This document shows positions 1 to 7,945 of a stretch of DNA of 64,000 nucleotides, piece after piece. The first letter of the stretch is position 1, and the number at the start of each line of letters is the position of its first letter. The position numbers were made by a program, and so were the translations under genes. A model generated the notes under the pieces. The model saw only the letters and a program-made list of their open reading frames with translations, did no database searches and had not been told where the DNA came from. Origin of the DNA: Pseudomonas fulva 12-X (GTDB taxonomy: Bacteria; Pseudomonadota; Gammaproteobacteria; Pseudomonadales; Pseudomonadaceae); the NCBI RefSeq assembly GCF_000213805.1, contig NC_015556.1, positions 3,363,001-3,427,000 on the forward strand. Direction: 5' to 3'.

Positions 1-196
1 CATCCGCCTTCACGGCGATGGCCTGGCCGCCGCCATCACGGATTTCGGCGGCAAGCCGCTCGGCGGCCTCGCGCCCGGAACGGTAGTTGAGCACCACCGC
101 GGCGCCCGCCTCGGCCAAGGCCTTGGCCGAGGCCGCGCCGATACCCGAACTCGCGCCAGTGACCAGCGCGACCTGTGACTGCAGAGAGATGAGCAT
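1..196 (-). CDS. SDR family oxidoreductase, N-terminal part only
   Basis: Only the first 65 or so residues are in the window; the gene runs off the left edge. The reading frame begins MLISLQSQVALVTGASSGIG, which carries the TGxxxGIG nucleotide-binding motif of short-chain dehydrogenases/reductases, followed by the start of the first Rossmann alpha/beta unit (NYRSGREAAERLA). An Arg in the loop after the second strand would favour NADP(H), but this is inference. The start ATG lies at 194-196 on the minus strand, with a purine-poor upstream region. Substrate cannot be assigned without the catalytic YxxxK region. It is divergent from the cinA-like gene that begins at 344, so the 147 bases between them probably hold both promoters. 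Confidence 0.85.
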   Translation of the reverse strand, partial: MLISLQSQVALVTGASSGIGAASAKALAEAGAAVVLNYRSGREAAERLAAEIRDGGGQAIAVKAD

Positions 197-343
197 GGCC
201 GTTCCCCTTTCCTCGACTTGCTACACCTGACTGAAAGCCAAGCGGCAGAGTTCAGGGAAAAGCCCGCTGCCGTCGATCAGGCTGCCAGCACCTCCAGAGC
301 CGCGCGCCGATCCAAGAAACACCGGCACGGGAGGAGAATTGCC

Positions 344-841
344 ATGCAAGACATCGAAGCGCTGCTCGATTATCTGAAGCGTCACAAGTTGTATCTGACC
401 ACCGCCGAATCCTGCACGGCCGGCATGGTCGTGGCGCTGCTCGCCAAGCATCCTGGCAGCGGCGAATGCCTGGACAGCGGTCACGTGGTGTATTCGCCAG
501 AGGCCAAGAAACGCTTGCTGGGCGTGAGCCAGCACACCCTCGACAACTTCAACCTGACCAGCGAAGAAGTGGCGCGTGCCATGGCCAAGGGCGCACTAGA
601 CGGCAGCCCGGCCAATGTCGCGGTCGCCACCACGGGCGTCGCCGGGCCCGACCCGCAGGGCGATATCCCTGCCGGTACGCTGTGCTTCGCCTGGGCCTTT
701 CGCCTGGCGGACGGCAGCATCCAGCTGTATTCGAGCACCGAACATTTCGCCGGCGAGCGCTCGCGCATCCTCGACGAAGCCGCTCGCTTCGCCCTGCTGC
801 GCCTGCCTGACCGGCACGCGCAGCTGCTTGGCGAGGCTTAG
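344..841 (+). CDS. CinA-family nicotinamide-nucleotide amidohydrolase (stand-alone C-terminal domain)
   Basis: 165 residues covering just the CinA C-terminal (PncC-type) domain, without the N-terminal MoeA-like part found in longer CinA proteins. Members deamidate nicotinamide mononucleotide to nicotinate mononucleotide in pyridine nucleotide salvage. Visible family motifs are TAESCTAG near residue 20 (usually TAESCTGG), GHVVYSPEAKKRLLGV near residue 46, and GVAGPDPQGDIPAGT near residue 100. The start at 344 is chosen because GGGAGGAG sits just upstream; the frame is open back to 218 but that extension has no family similarity. The stop codon overlaps by three bases the stop of the convergent TPP enzyme. 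P. aeruginosa-type genomes usually have more than one cinA paralogue, so no symbol is given. Confidence 0.9.
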   Translation: MQDIEALLDYLKRHKLYLTTAESCTAGMVVALLAKHPGSGECLDSGHVVYSPEAKKRLLGVSQHTLDNFNLTSEEVARAMAKGALDGSPANVAVATTGVAGPDPQGDIPAGTLCFAWAFRLADGSIQLYSSTEHFAGERSRILDEAARFALLRLPDRHAQLLGEA

Positions 842-2631
842 CGCCGGCCTCTGCCGGGCAGGATCGAACCCAATACCTGCTTGGTGGCATGGCGCAAGAT
901 GCCGCCCTGGTTCGGGTCGCCCTGCCACAGGGTGGATGCAAAGGCCTTGGCCTGGGCCAGGGTGATATGCGGCGGCAGTGGCGGCACGTCAGGGTCGGTC
1001 TTGAATTCGATGACCACCGGGCGGTCGGCGGCCAGCGCCTGCTCCCAGGCGCCCGCCACATCCTCTTCTCGGTCGACGTAAATGCCCTTGAGGCCGATGG
1101 ACTCGGCGAACTGGTGATAGGCGACGCTGGGAATATCCTGGGAGGCCGAGAACTTCGGGTCGCCTTCCATCACCCGCTGCTCCCAGGTCACCTGGTTGAG
1201 GTCTTCGTTGTTGAACACCGCGCAGATCCAGCGCTTGTCCTGCCATTCGCGCCAGTATTTGGCCACGGTGATCAGCTCGGCCATGTTGTTCATCTGCATG
1301 GCGCCGTCGCCGACCAGCGCCACCACCGGGCGATCCGGGTGGGCGAACTTGGCAGCAATCGCATAGGGCACTGCCGCGCCCATGGACGCCAGGCCGCCGG
1401 ACAGCGAGCAGAGCATGTCTTCGCGCATCTTCACGTCGCGGGCGAACCAGTTGGCGCAGGAGCCGGAATCACTGGTCACCACGGCGCGGTCCGGCAGGCG
1501 CGGCGACAGCTCGAAGGCCACCCGCTGCGGGTTGATCGGCGAAGCCGCAGCCATGGCGCGGCGCTTCAGGGTGGTCTGCCATTGGGCCGTCCAGCGTTCG
1601 ATGCGCTTGCGCCAGGTGCGCAGCGTCTTGCGTTCGAGTAGCGGCAGCAGCGCCTGCAGGGTCTCGGCCGCATCGCCCTGCAAATTGACCTCCATGGGAT
1701 AACGCAAGCCAAGCATGTCCGCCTGGATGTCGATCTGCACCGCGCGCGCCTGGCCTTCCTTGGGCAGGAACTCGGCATAAGGGAAGCCCGAGCCGATCAT
1801 CAGCAAGGTGTCGCATTCGTTCATCATCTGATAGCTGGGCTTGGTGCCGAGCAGGCCGATGGAGCCGGTCACCCAGGGCAGATCGTCCGGCAGCGCGGCT
1901 TTGCCGAGTAACGCCTTGGCCACGCCGGCACCGAGCACGTCAGCCACCTCGGTGACTTCTCTGGCAGCGCCCAGCGCGCCGGCACCGATCAGAATCGCTA
2001 CCTTCTTGCCTGCGTTGAGTACCTCGGCGGCGCGCTGCAGATCTTCTTCGTAAGGCACAACCCGCGGTCGGCTGTAACCGACGCCGGAATGCAAGGTGCC
2101 ATGCTCGCGGGGCGGCTCCTCGTAAGGCAGCGTCTGCAGGTCGTTGGGCAGAATGATCGCCGTCACCCGGCGATCACCCAGGGCGGTGCGAATGCTGCGG
2201 TCGACCAGGTGACGCACCTGTGACGGCGCGCTGGCTTGCTGCACGAAGGCGCCGGCCACATCCTTGAACATCGACAGCAGATCCACCTCCTGCTGGTAAT
2301 GCCCGCCCAGGGCGTTGCGCGCCTGCTGGCCGACGATGGCCAGCACCGGCATATGGTCCATGCGCGCATCGTACAGACCGGTAAGCAGATGGGCCGCACC
2401 GGGGCCGGAGGTGGCGATGCATACGCCCAAGTCGCCGGAGAACTTGGCGTCGGCAGCCGCCATGAACGCAGCCATTTCCTCATGACGCGCCTGGATAAAG
2501 CGAATCTTGCCCTCGGCCTTGGCCAGGGCGCCGAATACGCCGTTGATGCCATCCCCCGGATAGCCATAGATGCGCCTTACGCCCCACTGATAAAGGCGTT
2601 CGACGATGAAATCTGCGACGGTCATGCTCAT
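838..2631 (-). CDS. thiamine pyrophosphate-requiring enzyme (pyruvate oxidase / acetolactate synthase superfamily)
   Basis: 597 residues with the three-domain layout of TPP enzymes. The N-terminal pyrimidine-binding domain has GYPGDGINGVFGAL and the conserved activating Glu in RHEEMAAFMAA (about residue 51). A central Rossmann-like domain follows, then a C-terminal diphosphate-binding domain with GDGAMQMNNMAELITVAKYW and FNNEDLNQVTWEQR, the GDG-to-NN magnesium/TPP motif. The length and the NEDLNQVTWEQR string fit the stress-associated PoxB-like 'thiamine pyrophosphate-requiring protein' group rather than biosynthetic IlvB, so the likely reaction is oxidative or non-oxidative decarboxylation of pyruvate. 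There is no membrane-binding C-terminal helix obvious as in E. coli PoxB. The substrate is therefore uncertain. It is convergent with the cinA-like gene, with a three-base stop overlap. Confidence 0.88.
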   Translation of the reverse strand: MSMTVADFIVERLYQWGVRRIYGYPGDGINGVFGALAKAEGKIRFIQARHEEMAAFMAAADAKFSGDLGVCIATSGPGAAHLLTGLYDARMDHMPVLAIVGQQARNALGGHYQQEVDLLSMFKDVAGAFVQQASAPSQVRHLVDRSIRTALGDRRVTAIILPNDLQTLPYEEPPREHGTLHSGVGYSRPRVVPYEEDLQRAAEVLNAGKKVAILIGAGALGAAREVTEVADVLGAGVAKALLGKAALPDDLPWVTGSIGLLGTKPSYQMMNECDTLLMIGSGFPYAEFLPKEGQARAVQIDIQADMLGLRYPMEVNLQGDAAETLQALLPLLERKTLRTWRKRIERWTAQWQTTLKRRAMAAASPINPQRVAFELSPRLPDRAVVTSDSGSCANWFARDVKMREDMLCSLSGGLASMGAAVPYAIAAKFAHPDRPVVALVGDGAMQMNNMAELITVAKYWREWQDKRWICAVFNNEDLNQVTWEQRVMEGDPKFSASQDIPSVAYHQFAESIGLKGIYVDREEDVAGAWEQALAADRPVVIEFKTDPDVPPLPPHITLAQAKAFASTLWQGDPNQGGILRHATKQVLGSILPGRGRR

Positions 2632-2902
2632 GGAAAACTCGCTCGAAGTTCAGGCCCGAGACGGGGCCGACATGGATGGAGTTGCCACGCGAGATCTGGA
2701 TGCGCGACGGTCCGGGCGGGCTGCAGGCTGCCCGCCTCAGGAATCTTGACCGGGGCCGAATCGCAGAGGTTTAAGGTTTCTGCCGGCGCCGCTGCGCCTG
2801 TGCCTGTGCGGCTTTTCGCCAGGTGGCGGTCCGGCAAAAAGATCGAACGCGCGGCGCCCGCGAGCCTCAAACCCCGTAGAGCGATAGACCGAGGGACGAG
2901 GC

Positions 2903-3028
2903 ATGACCCAGCGAGTACCTGATCCGACCCAGGCACCCGACTTGCCGGGCGAGCCCTCCCCACTCGACCCGCCCCACCAACCCGACAGCGACGGATTGCC
3001 GGACAAGCCGCAGCCCGACCCCGTTTGA
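2903..3028 (+). CDS. small proline- and aspartate-rich protein, 41 residues
   Basis: A 41-residue frame starting MTQRVPDPTQAPDLPG and ending KPQPDPV. It has ten or more prolines, several PD/PDP units and no hydrophobic stretch, so it is expected to be disordered and cytoplasmic or translocated without a signal. A purine-rich GGGACGAGG precedes the ATG at usual spacing. Codon use matches the neighbourhood. It lies 45 bases before the DUF2892-like gene and is the first possible member of the run of envelope-protein genes that ends at 5020. I do not recognise a function; comparable PD-rich micro-proteins occur in other Pseudomonas genomes, but this rests on recollection. Confidence 0.5.
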   Translation: MTQRVPDPTQAPDLPGEPSPLDPPHQPDSDGLPDKPQPDPV

Positions 3029-3073
3029 GCGCGCGCAGGGCCGGCCCGTCAACCATCAGGCAGGAGTGAACAC

Positions 3074-3496
3074 ATGGTCGCCTTCGAACCGCAATCGCAA
3101 CCCGAACGACAGGGCCCGGCGCCCCAGAACGTCAGAGGCTGGGAGCGCCTGCTGTCCATCGGCGGCGGCCTGCTGCTGGCGGCCATCGGCGCCAGCAAGC
3201 AGGGCGAGCGAGGCAACCGCCAACTGAGCGTCGGCGGCCTGCTGTTGCTGCGCGGACTGAGCGGCCACTGCAGCGTGAAGAGCGCAGTGGACGATCCGCT
3301 GAGCGAGATCCGCTACCTGCGCGCCCGCGTGCAGCGCCTGCAGGAACTGGTGCTGATGGCCGAACAGGTAGCCGACCGTACCCGCGCCACGCCTGTTACC
3401 CCGGTGCCGCCTGTACCGGTCACGCCAGCGCCGGCACCTGCCGATCTCACCACGCCCATCGCCGACGAATTCGCCAGCCGCGAGCAGAGCCGCTGA
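3074..3496 (+). CDS. DUF2892 (YgaP-like) inner-membrane protein
   Basis: 140 residues. The N-terminal half contains NVRGWERLLSIGGGLLLAAIG followed by a second hydrophobic segment, SVGGLLLLRGLSGHCSV. This is the pattern of the two-helix DUF2892/YgaP transmembrane domain, which typically starts NVGxxERxxR. The C-terminal half is a short predicted helix (DPLSEIRYLRARVQRLQELVLMAEQVADR) and a Pro/Val/Thr-rich linker ending with charged residues. AGGAG precedes the ATG at 3074. The gene is co-directional with three further small membrane-protein genes, 44 bases from the next, and the group probably forms one transcript. Its biochemical role is unknown; DUF2892 domains are otherwise seen beside rhodanese modules. 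Confidence 0.75.
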   Translation: MVAFEPQSQPERQGPAPQNVRGWERLLSIGGGLLLAAIGASKQGERGNRQLSVGGLLLLRGLSGHCSVKSAVDDPLSEIRYLRARVQRLQELVLMAEQVADRTRATPVTPVPPVPVTPAPAPADLTTPIADEFASREQSR

Positions 3497-3540
3497 CGCG
3501 CGGCCGTGCCGCCTCTTTTACGCATCACAGGTGTAGTCAT

Positions 3541-3954
3541 ATGGATAACGACAGCAAAGAACGCCCGCACAAGCGCCCTACCAAGGTGATATCCGGGCAC
3601 TGGCAGCAGGATGCTCAGGAGCAGCTGCGCGCGCGCATCCAGGCCGAGCAGGCGCATACCGATGAACTCGAAGCCCTGGCCAATATCGCCCGCTCCACCA
3701 TTGCCGATCTGGAAAACCCCGATGCCTTGCAGTCGCCGGACCGCTTGCGCGAGGCCGCGCGCCAGCTCGCCGCCCTGCGCGACGCCTTGAACAACTACAG
3801 CGGCCATGCCGTGCACAGCGTCGATCAGTTTGCCCGTAAGCATCCACTATGGTTGGCGGCAGGCGGCCTGGCGGTGGGCATTCTGGTGAGTCGCCTGCTG
3901 CGCACGCGCCGCAGCCGCGCTGATGGTTATCACCATGGAGGGACGCTGCGATGA
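3541..3954 (+). CDS. YqjD/ElaB-like (DUF883) membrane-anchored protein
   Basis: 137 residues. A long charged, helical N-terminal region (about residues 20-95, many Glu/Gln/Ala/Arg) is followed by HPLWLAAGGLAVGILVSRLL near residue 112, a single C-terminal membrane helix of the glycine-zipper kind seen in YqjD/ElaB/DUF883 proteins. In E. coli those proteins tether stationary-phase ribosomes to the inner membrane; whether this homologue does so is inference. The stop overlaps the next start by four bases (ATGA at 3951-3954), showing translational coupling to the holin-like gene. The same HPWAFAAAGLAVG-type anchor recurs in the DUF3618-like protein two genes downstream. Confidence 0.75.
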   Translation: MDNDSKERPHKRPTKVISGHWQQDAQEQLRARIQAEQAHTDELEALANIARSTIADLENPDALQSPDRLREAARQLAALRDALNNYSGHAVHSVDQFARKHPLWLAAGGLAVGILVSRLLRTRRSRADGYHHGGTLR

Positions 3955-4355
3955 ACGACGATCTTCGGCAACCGCCACTGGGGCCCTCGCTGCTCGGCCT
4001 GCTGCGCCAGCTGACGCGAGAGGTGCAGACGCTGTTCACCAAGGAACTGGCGCTGGCCAAGGTCGAGCTCAATGCTTCGCTGCAAGCCACCAAGACCGGC
4101 ATCGCCGCCGTCGCGGGCGGTGCCATCGTGCTGCTGTGCGGCGTACTGATGCTGCTGCTCGCCGCCGTCTACGGCCTCAGCGAAGTGATGCCGCCCTGGG
4201 CAGCCGCGCTGATCGTCGGTGTCGTGGTGATCGTGATCGGCCTGATCATGCTCAAGGTCGGGCAGCAGAAATTCGCCCCTTCCCAACTCACTCCCGAACG
4301 CACCCTGGATTCCCTGCAAAAAGACAAGGAAGCGGTGCAGAGGCAAATGTCATGA
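3951..4355 (+). CDS. phage holin family (holin superfamily III-like) membrane protein
   Basis: 134 residues. An amphipathic N-terminal segment (LRQLTREVQTLFTKELALAKVEL) precedes two adjacent transmembrane helices, at about residues 50-75 and 82-102, with a short loop SEVMPPW between them. The C-terminus is charged. This is the layout of the actinobacterial-type 'phage holin superfamily III'/DUF1469 proteins, which in proteobacterial genomes sit beside YqjD-like genes and are chromosomal, not phage genes. Both flanking genes overlap it by four bases, so it is the middle cistron of a coupled trio. Proposed roles are in membrane stress; none is proven here. Confidence 0.78.
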   Translation: MNDDLRQPPLGPSLLGLLRQLTREVQTLFTKELALAKVELNASLQATKTGIAAVAGGAIVLLCGVLMLLLAAVYGLSEVMPPWAAALIVGVVVIVIGLIMLKVGQQKFAPSQLTPERTLDSLQKDKEAVQRQMS

Positions 4356-5020
4356 GTACCAACAGCAGCATCGCCGCCGAGTCACGCAAGCCGCCGGAGC
4401 TTCTCGAACTGGAAATCGACGAACAGCGCGAGCGCATCGACGCCCTGATCGATGCCGTGGAAGCCCGCCTGACCCCGCAACGGCTGATCGACCAGGCCCT
4501 GGCCTATGGCCGTGACAGCGGCGGCCTGGAAATGGCCGAACGTCTGGGGCAGACCCTCAAGGCCAATCCGGTACCCGTTGCCATGACCGCCATCGGCCTG
4601 GCCTGGTTGGCCGTCGAGCAGACGCGCCGGCAGGCTCCGAAGGCGCCCGAGCCTGATTTGCCGGACGATCATGAATCCCTGGCCGATGCCCTGCACAGTG
4701 CCAGACAGTCGCTGGAGCAGAGCACCCAGGCCGCGCGCCGCAGACTGCATGATCTGGCCGATGGCGCCAGTGCCGCGACCGAGCAGGTCAAGCAGAGCGC
4801 CAGTGCCGTAGGGCATGCTGTGCATCGTCATCCATGGGCTTTCGCGGCAGCCGGCTTAGCGGTGGGCGCACTGGTGGGGCTGCTGGGCACGGGGCGCCGG
4901 CATTCGCCAGAAGAAGAGCTCGTAAAGGAAAGCTATGTGGTGCCGGATATCGAAGCCGGCTTCGATGAGCTGGCCGATGTGCCGGATGACGAGCCGCCCT
5001 TCCGCCCTGGCGCGATCTGA
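4352..5020 (+). CDS. DUF3618 domain protein with C-terminal membrane anchor
   Basis: 222 residues beginning MSTNSSIAAESRKPPELL; the ATG overlaps the preceding stop by four bases. The first 60 residues (LEIDEQRERIDALIDAVEARLTPQRL) match the DUF3618 pattern: an acidic helix followed by xRLTPxxL. A central helical region with repeated Gln/Ala/Ser follows, including an SARQSLEQSTQAARRRLHDL segment. A hydrophobic HPWAFAAAGLAVGALVGLL anchor lies near residue 160, and the tail is very acidic (DELADVPDDEPPF). DUF3618 genes typically accompany YqjD-like and holin-III-like genes, as here. It is the last gene before a strong bidirectional terminator. The molecular function is unknown. Confidence 0.75.
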   Translation: MSTNSSIAAESRKPPELLELEIDEQRERIDALIDAVEARLTPQRLIDQALAYGRDSGGLEMAERLGQTLKANPVPVAMTAIGLAWLAVEQTRRQAPKAPEPDLPDDHESLADALHSARQSLEQSTQAARRRLHDLADGASAATEQVKQSASAVGHAVHRHPWAFAAAGLAVGALVGLLGTGRRHSPEEELVKESYVVPDIEAGFDELADVPDDEPPFRPGAI

Positions 5021-5042
5021 CGCCAGGCGAAACGCAGAAACG

Positions 5043-5068
5043 AAAAAAGCGCCCTAGGGCGCTTTTTT
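5043..5068. terminator. bidirectional rho-independent terminator
   Basis: A six-A run, the palindrome GCGCCCTAGGGCGC and a six-T run form a symmetrical intrinsic terminator. It sits between the end of the plus-strand envelope-protein operon (5020) and the 3' end of the minus-strand tRNA-Asp gene (5110), so it can stop both transcripts. Confidence 0.85.
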
Positions 5069-5109
5069 GCGTTGCTTCCGGGTGTTCAGTAGGCCCTGGA
5101 AGCGATATA

Positions 5110-5186
5110 TGGCGCAGCGGACGGGACTCGAACCCGCGACCCCCGGCGTGACAGGCCGGTATTCTAACCGACTGAACTACCGCTGC
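5110..5186 (-). tRNA. tRNA-Asp (GTC)
   Basis: A 77-base cloverleaf including an encoded CCA. The acceptor stem is GCAGCGG paired with CCGCTGC, the T-arm contains GGTTCGAGTCC, and the anticodon arm reads CCGGCCTGTCACGCCGG with anticodon GTC. The D-arm is TAGTTCAGTCGGTTAGAATA. It forms a tandem with tRNA-Val 12 bases upstream on the same strand, probably co-transcribed. Confidence 0.97.
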
Positions 5187-5198
5187 GCATACCTCGAT

Positions 5199-5274
5199 TG
5201 GTGGGTGATGACGGGATCGAACCGCCGACCCTCTGCTTGTAAGGCAGATGCTCTCCCGGCTGAGCTAATCACCC
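5199..5274 (-). tRNA. tRNA-Val (TAC)
   Basis: A 76-base cloverleaf with encoded CCA. The acceptor stem is GGGTGAT with ATCACCC, the anticodon arm reads CTGCCTTACAAGGCAG with anticodon TAC, and the T-arm is GGCGGTTCGATCC. It is the first gene of the minus-strand tRNA-Val/tRNA-Asp pair, so its promoter must lie in the gene-free stretch to the right. Confidence 0.97.
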
Positions 5275-5595
5275 TTCACTCTCGAAGTGGGGCGCATTCT
5301 AGAGAGCACCCTGCCCCTTGGCAACCCCCTTTGTGAAAAAAATTTATTGGCGATCCAAAGGCTTAGCAATCACTGCCATTTGGCGGGGCAAATCACACGA
5401 CGGCTCGATACGGGGTTGGCCTAATCCACCAGCGGAAGGAATAATGCGCCCTCGCGCGGGTCTGATCGTCGCGCGGCGTGAATCCCTGTCCGCCGCCAGA
5501 CTGCCCATGCGCTGCCTGAGGCAGCTGCCATGCGCCCGAATTGAAGATTTCCTGCGCGCCGCGGCGCGCACCCGTTAACTGGAGACAACCCGCTC
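5275..5595. other. gene-free stretch between tRNA-Val and rdgC
   Basis: About 320 bases without a convincing gene. Its left part must contain the minus-strand tRNA promoter (a T/A-rich patch with AAAAAAATTTATTG lies near 5335-5350). Its right part is the rdgC leader, with GGAG 12 bases before the rdgC ATG. Open frames on both strands here have no domain-like composition. Confidence 0.6.
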
Positions 5596-6516
5596 ATGTG
5601 GTTTCGCAACCTGCTGGTCTACCGCCTCACCCAGGACGTCGACTTCGATACCGAAAAACTGGAGGCCGCACTGGCCGCCAAGCCGGCGCGCCCCTGCGCC
5701 AGCCAGGAACTGGCGACCTATGGCTTCGTCGCCCCTTTCGGCAAGGGCGAGGATGCACCGCTGGTGCATGAAAGCCAGGGCTTCCTGCTGATTTCCGCTC
5801 GCAAGGAAGAGCGCATTCTGCCCGGCAGCGTGGTCAAGGACGCCGTGAAGGAGAAGGTCGACGAGATCGAAAGCGAGCAGATGCGCAAGGTCTACAAGAA
5901 GGAGCGCGAGCAGATCAAGGACGAGATCGTCCAGGCGTTCCTGCCGCGCGCCTTCATTCGCAAGTCCGCGACCTTCGCCGCCATCGCCCCGGCCCAGGGC
6001 CTGATTATCGTCAACGCTTCGAGCCCCAAGCGCGCCGAAGACCTGCTGTCGACCCTGCGCGAAGCCATCGGCTCGCTGCCGGTGCGCCCGCTGACCGTGA
6101 AGATCGCCCCGAGCGCGACCATGACCGACTGGGTCAAGGCCCAGCAGGCCGCTGCCGACTTCCACGTGCTGGACGAGTGCGAGCTGCGCGACACCCACGA
6201 AGACGGCGGCATCGTGCGCTGCAAGCGCCAGGACCTGACCGGCGAAGAAGTGCAGCTGCACATGAGCTCCGGCAAGCAGGTGACCCAACTGTCCCTGGCC
6301 TGGCAGGACAAGCTGTCCTTCGTGCTCGATGACAAGCTGGTGGTCAAGCGCCTGAAGTTCGAAGACCTGCTGCAGGAGCAGGCCGAGCAGGATGGCGGCG
6401 ACGACGACCTGAGCCAGCAGGACGCCAGCTTCACGCTGATGATGCTGACCCTGATCGAGTTCCTGCCGGCGTTGTTCGAAGCCCTGGGTGGCGAAGACAC
6501 TCCGCAAGGTCTCTAA
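5596..6516 (+). CDS. rdgC: recombination-associated protein RdgC
   Basis: 306 residues, the normal length for RdgC. The N-terminus [20 protein letters not shown], the segment [15 protein letters not shown] and the region [20 protein letters not shown] are characteristic of the family. RdgC forms a ring-shaped dimer that binds double-stranded DNA without sequence preference and limits RecA-driven recombination; it acts at the nucleoid. The start follows a GGAG about 12 bases upstream. The gene stands alone on its strand. Its stop codon is immediately followed by a long hairpin element (6514-6634) that may act as its transcript end. Confidence 0.96.
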   Translation: MWFRNLLVYRLTQDVDFDTEKLEAALAAKPARPCASQELATYGFVAPFGKGEDAPLVHESQGFLLISARKEERILPGSVVKDAVKEKVDEIESEQMRKVYKKEREQIKDEIVQAFLPRAFIRKSATFAAIAPAQGLIIVNASSPKRAEDLLSTLREAIGSLPVRPLTVKIAPSATMTDWVKAQQAAADFHVLDECELRDTHEDGGIVRCKRQDLTGEEVQLHMSSGKQVTQLSLAWQDKLSFVLDDKLVVKRLKFEDLLQEQAEQDGGDDDLSQQDASFTLMMLTLIEFLPALFEALGGEDTPQGL

Positions 6517-6634
6517 AGGCTGCTGCGCGTCGGCCCTGCGGCGTTAAAAATAGGCTCGAAATGCTCATGTACAAAAGTACACTCCGCTTTCTCGCCTATT
6601 TTTGCCTTGCAGGGCTCTAGCTCGCGAGCCTTTT
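6514..6634. repeat. intergenic long-hairpin element, copy A
   Basis: Nested inverted arms: TAAAGGCT with AGCCTTTTA (outer), GCCCTG with CAGGGC (6533-6538 / 6610-6615), TTAAAAATAGGC with GCCTATTTTTGCC (middle), and GTAC with GTAC around AAAA at the tip. A second copy at 24883-25022 keeps the same layout with different but still complementary bases. It begins at the rdgC stop codon. It could be a terminator-like or mobile palindromic unit. Confidence 0.75.
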
Positions 6635-6768
6635 ACAATTGCAGCTGCTCTCTTACAACAGCCCAATACCCCGCCCCATCCGACAGCCACCGCTGTCTAT
6701 CCAACAATAACTGGCTGCACAGCGCTCCGCCTTGGGAGCCTGCTACGGCTTCATAGGGAATTTCTGCC

Positions 6769-7707
6769 ATGTCCGCCTTGGTCGCCCTCAGCCGCTTCGT
6801 CGGCAACACTTTCGCCATCTGGGTTCTGCTCTTCGCCGTGCTGGCGTTTCTGCTGCCGAGTGCCTTCCTGCCGCTCACCGCGTTTATCGTGCCGCTGCTC
6901 GGGCTGATCATGTTCGGCATGGGCCTGACCCTGAAGACCGAAGATTTTCGTGAAGTGGCCCGCCATCCGCTGCGCGTGCTGATCGGCGTGCTGGCCCAGT
7001 TCATCATCATGCCGGGCATGGCCTGGTTGCTCTGCCAGCTGTTCGCCCTGCCGCCGGAAATCGCCGTTGGCGTGATCCTGGTCGGCTGCTGCCCTGGGGG
7101 CACCGCCTCGAACGTCATCACCTGGTTCGCCAAGGGCGATGTGGCGCTGTCGGTCGGCATCACCGCGGTGACCACCTTGCTGGCGCCCATCGTCACGCCG
7201 GCACTGATCTGGCTGCTGGCCTCGGAGTGGCTGCCGGTATCGTTCTGGGCGATGTTCAGTTCGATCCTGCAGATGGTGCTGCTGCCCATCGTGCTTGGCC
7301 TGGTTGCCCAGCGCCTCCTGGGTGAGCGGGTCAAGCTGGCGGTCGACGTGCTGCCTCTGATCTCGGTGGTGTCCATCGTCGCCATCGTTGCCGCGGTAGT
7401 GGCGGCCAGCCAGGCGAAGATTGCTGAATCCGGCCTGCTGATCATGGCGGTGGTGATGCTGCATAACACGCTAGGGTTGGGCCTCGGCTATCTGGCCGGG
7501 GTGATGACCGGTATGCCCCTGGCGCAACGTAAGACGCTGTCCATCGAAGTTGGCATGCAGAACTCCGGGCTCGGCGCGGCTCTGGCCAGCGCCCACTTCT
7601 CGCCGCTGGCGGCGGTGCCCAGCGCGTTGTTCAGCGTGTGGCACAACCTCTCCGGCGCGTTGCTGGCCACCTTCCTGCGGCGCATGAAGGATGAGCGCGA
7701 CAAGTAG
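6769..7707 (+). CDS. bile acid:sodium symporter (BASS) family transporter
   Basis: 312 residues and about nine to ten transmembrane helices spread over the whole length. Family signatures include the GLTLKTEDF segment after helix 2, [17 protein letters not shown] (the crossing-helix region of BASS carriers, near residue 105) and [16 protein letters not shown] near residue 265, the second broken-helix motif. These proteins are sodium-coupled importers of organic anions such as bile acids, pantoate or keto acids. Bacterial members are rarely tested, so the substrate is open. The ATG at 6769 follows GGGAATTTCTGCC. Downstream, at 7722-7745, lies a small palindrome with TGGGCTAAAGCCCA. Confidence 0.92.
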   Translation: MSALVALSRFVGNTFAIWVLLFAVLAFLLPSAFLPLTAFIVPLLGLIMFGMGLTLKTEDFREVARHPLRVLIGVLAQFIIMPGMAWLLCQLFALPPEIAVGVILVGCCPGGTASNVITWFAKGDVALSVGITAVTTLLAPIVTPALIWLLASEWLPVSFWAMFSSILQMVLLPIVLGLVAQRLLGERVKLAVDVLPLISVVSIVAIVAAVVAASQAKIAESGLLIMAVVMLHNTLGLGLGYLAGVMTGMPLAQRKTLSIEVGMQNSGLGAALASAHFSPLAAVPSALFSVWHNLSGALLATFLRRMKDERDK

Positions 7708-7721
7708 CAACAACCGCAATT

Positions 7722-7745
7722 GGTGGGCTAAAGCCCACCCTACAG
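7722..7745. repeat. short REP-like palindrome
   Basis: The sequence contains TGGTGGGCTAAAGCCCACC, a palindrome of the GTGGGCTTTAGCCCAC type widely dispersed between Pseudomonas genes. It lies directly after the BASS transporter stop. No flanking transposase is present. Confidence 0.6.
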
Positions 7746-7875
7746 CGCTGGGGTCTTACAGCAGATCAGCGAAGTCCGTGGGAACGGGCCATGCCCGTGA
7801 CTGCTCGCCATGCACCCCAGGATGGACCGCCGAGCTGACTTGCCCTCACAAGCACATCATGCACAATAGCGGTGC

Positions 7876-7945
7876 GCGCCGGGGACGACCCCGGATTTAC
7901 GTGCCTTACTGCGGGGACGACCCCACCGTTATCCGTGAGGGTCAT
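7876..7945 (+). promoter_or_regulatory. guanidine-II (mini-ykkC) riboswitch upstream of the SMR exporter
   Basis: Two small hairpins with identical ACGA tetraloops: CCGGGG-ACGA-CCCCGG at 7879-7894 and GGGG-ACGA-CCCC at 7913-7924, separated by 18 bases. Twin GC stems with ACGR loops are the defining structure of the guanidine-II class, which controls gdx/sugE-type exporters. The second hairpin ends about 10 bases before the likely ribosome-binding site GTGAGGG (7935-7941), so ligand binding would free or expose the initiation region, as known for this class. Both loops keep the conserved ACG. Confidence 0.93.

Noticed and set aside
2903..5020. A prophage remnant, suggested by the holin-family protein
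   Set aside because: The holin-III-like family is chromosomal in this setting and stands with YqjD/DUF3618 genes; no phage structural, lysis or integrase gene is present and no attachment repeat flanks it.
5318..5578. An 86-codon frame upstream of rdgC
   Set aside because: No ribosome-binding site of quality and no domain; it overlaps the expected rdgC promoter region.
7691..7945. An N-terminal extension of the guanidinium exporter
   Set aside because: It overlaps the riboswitch and adds 85 residues absent from the family.
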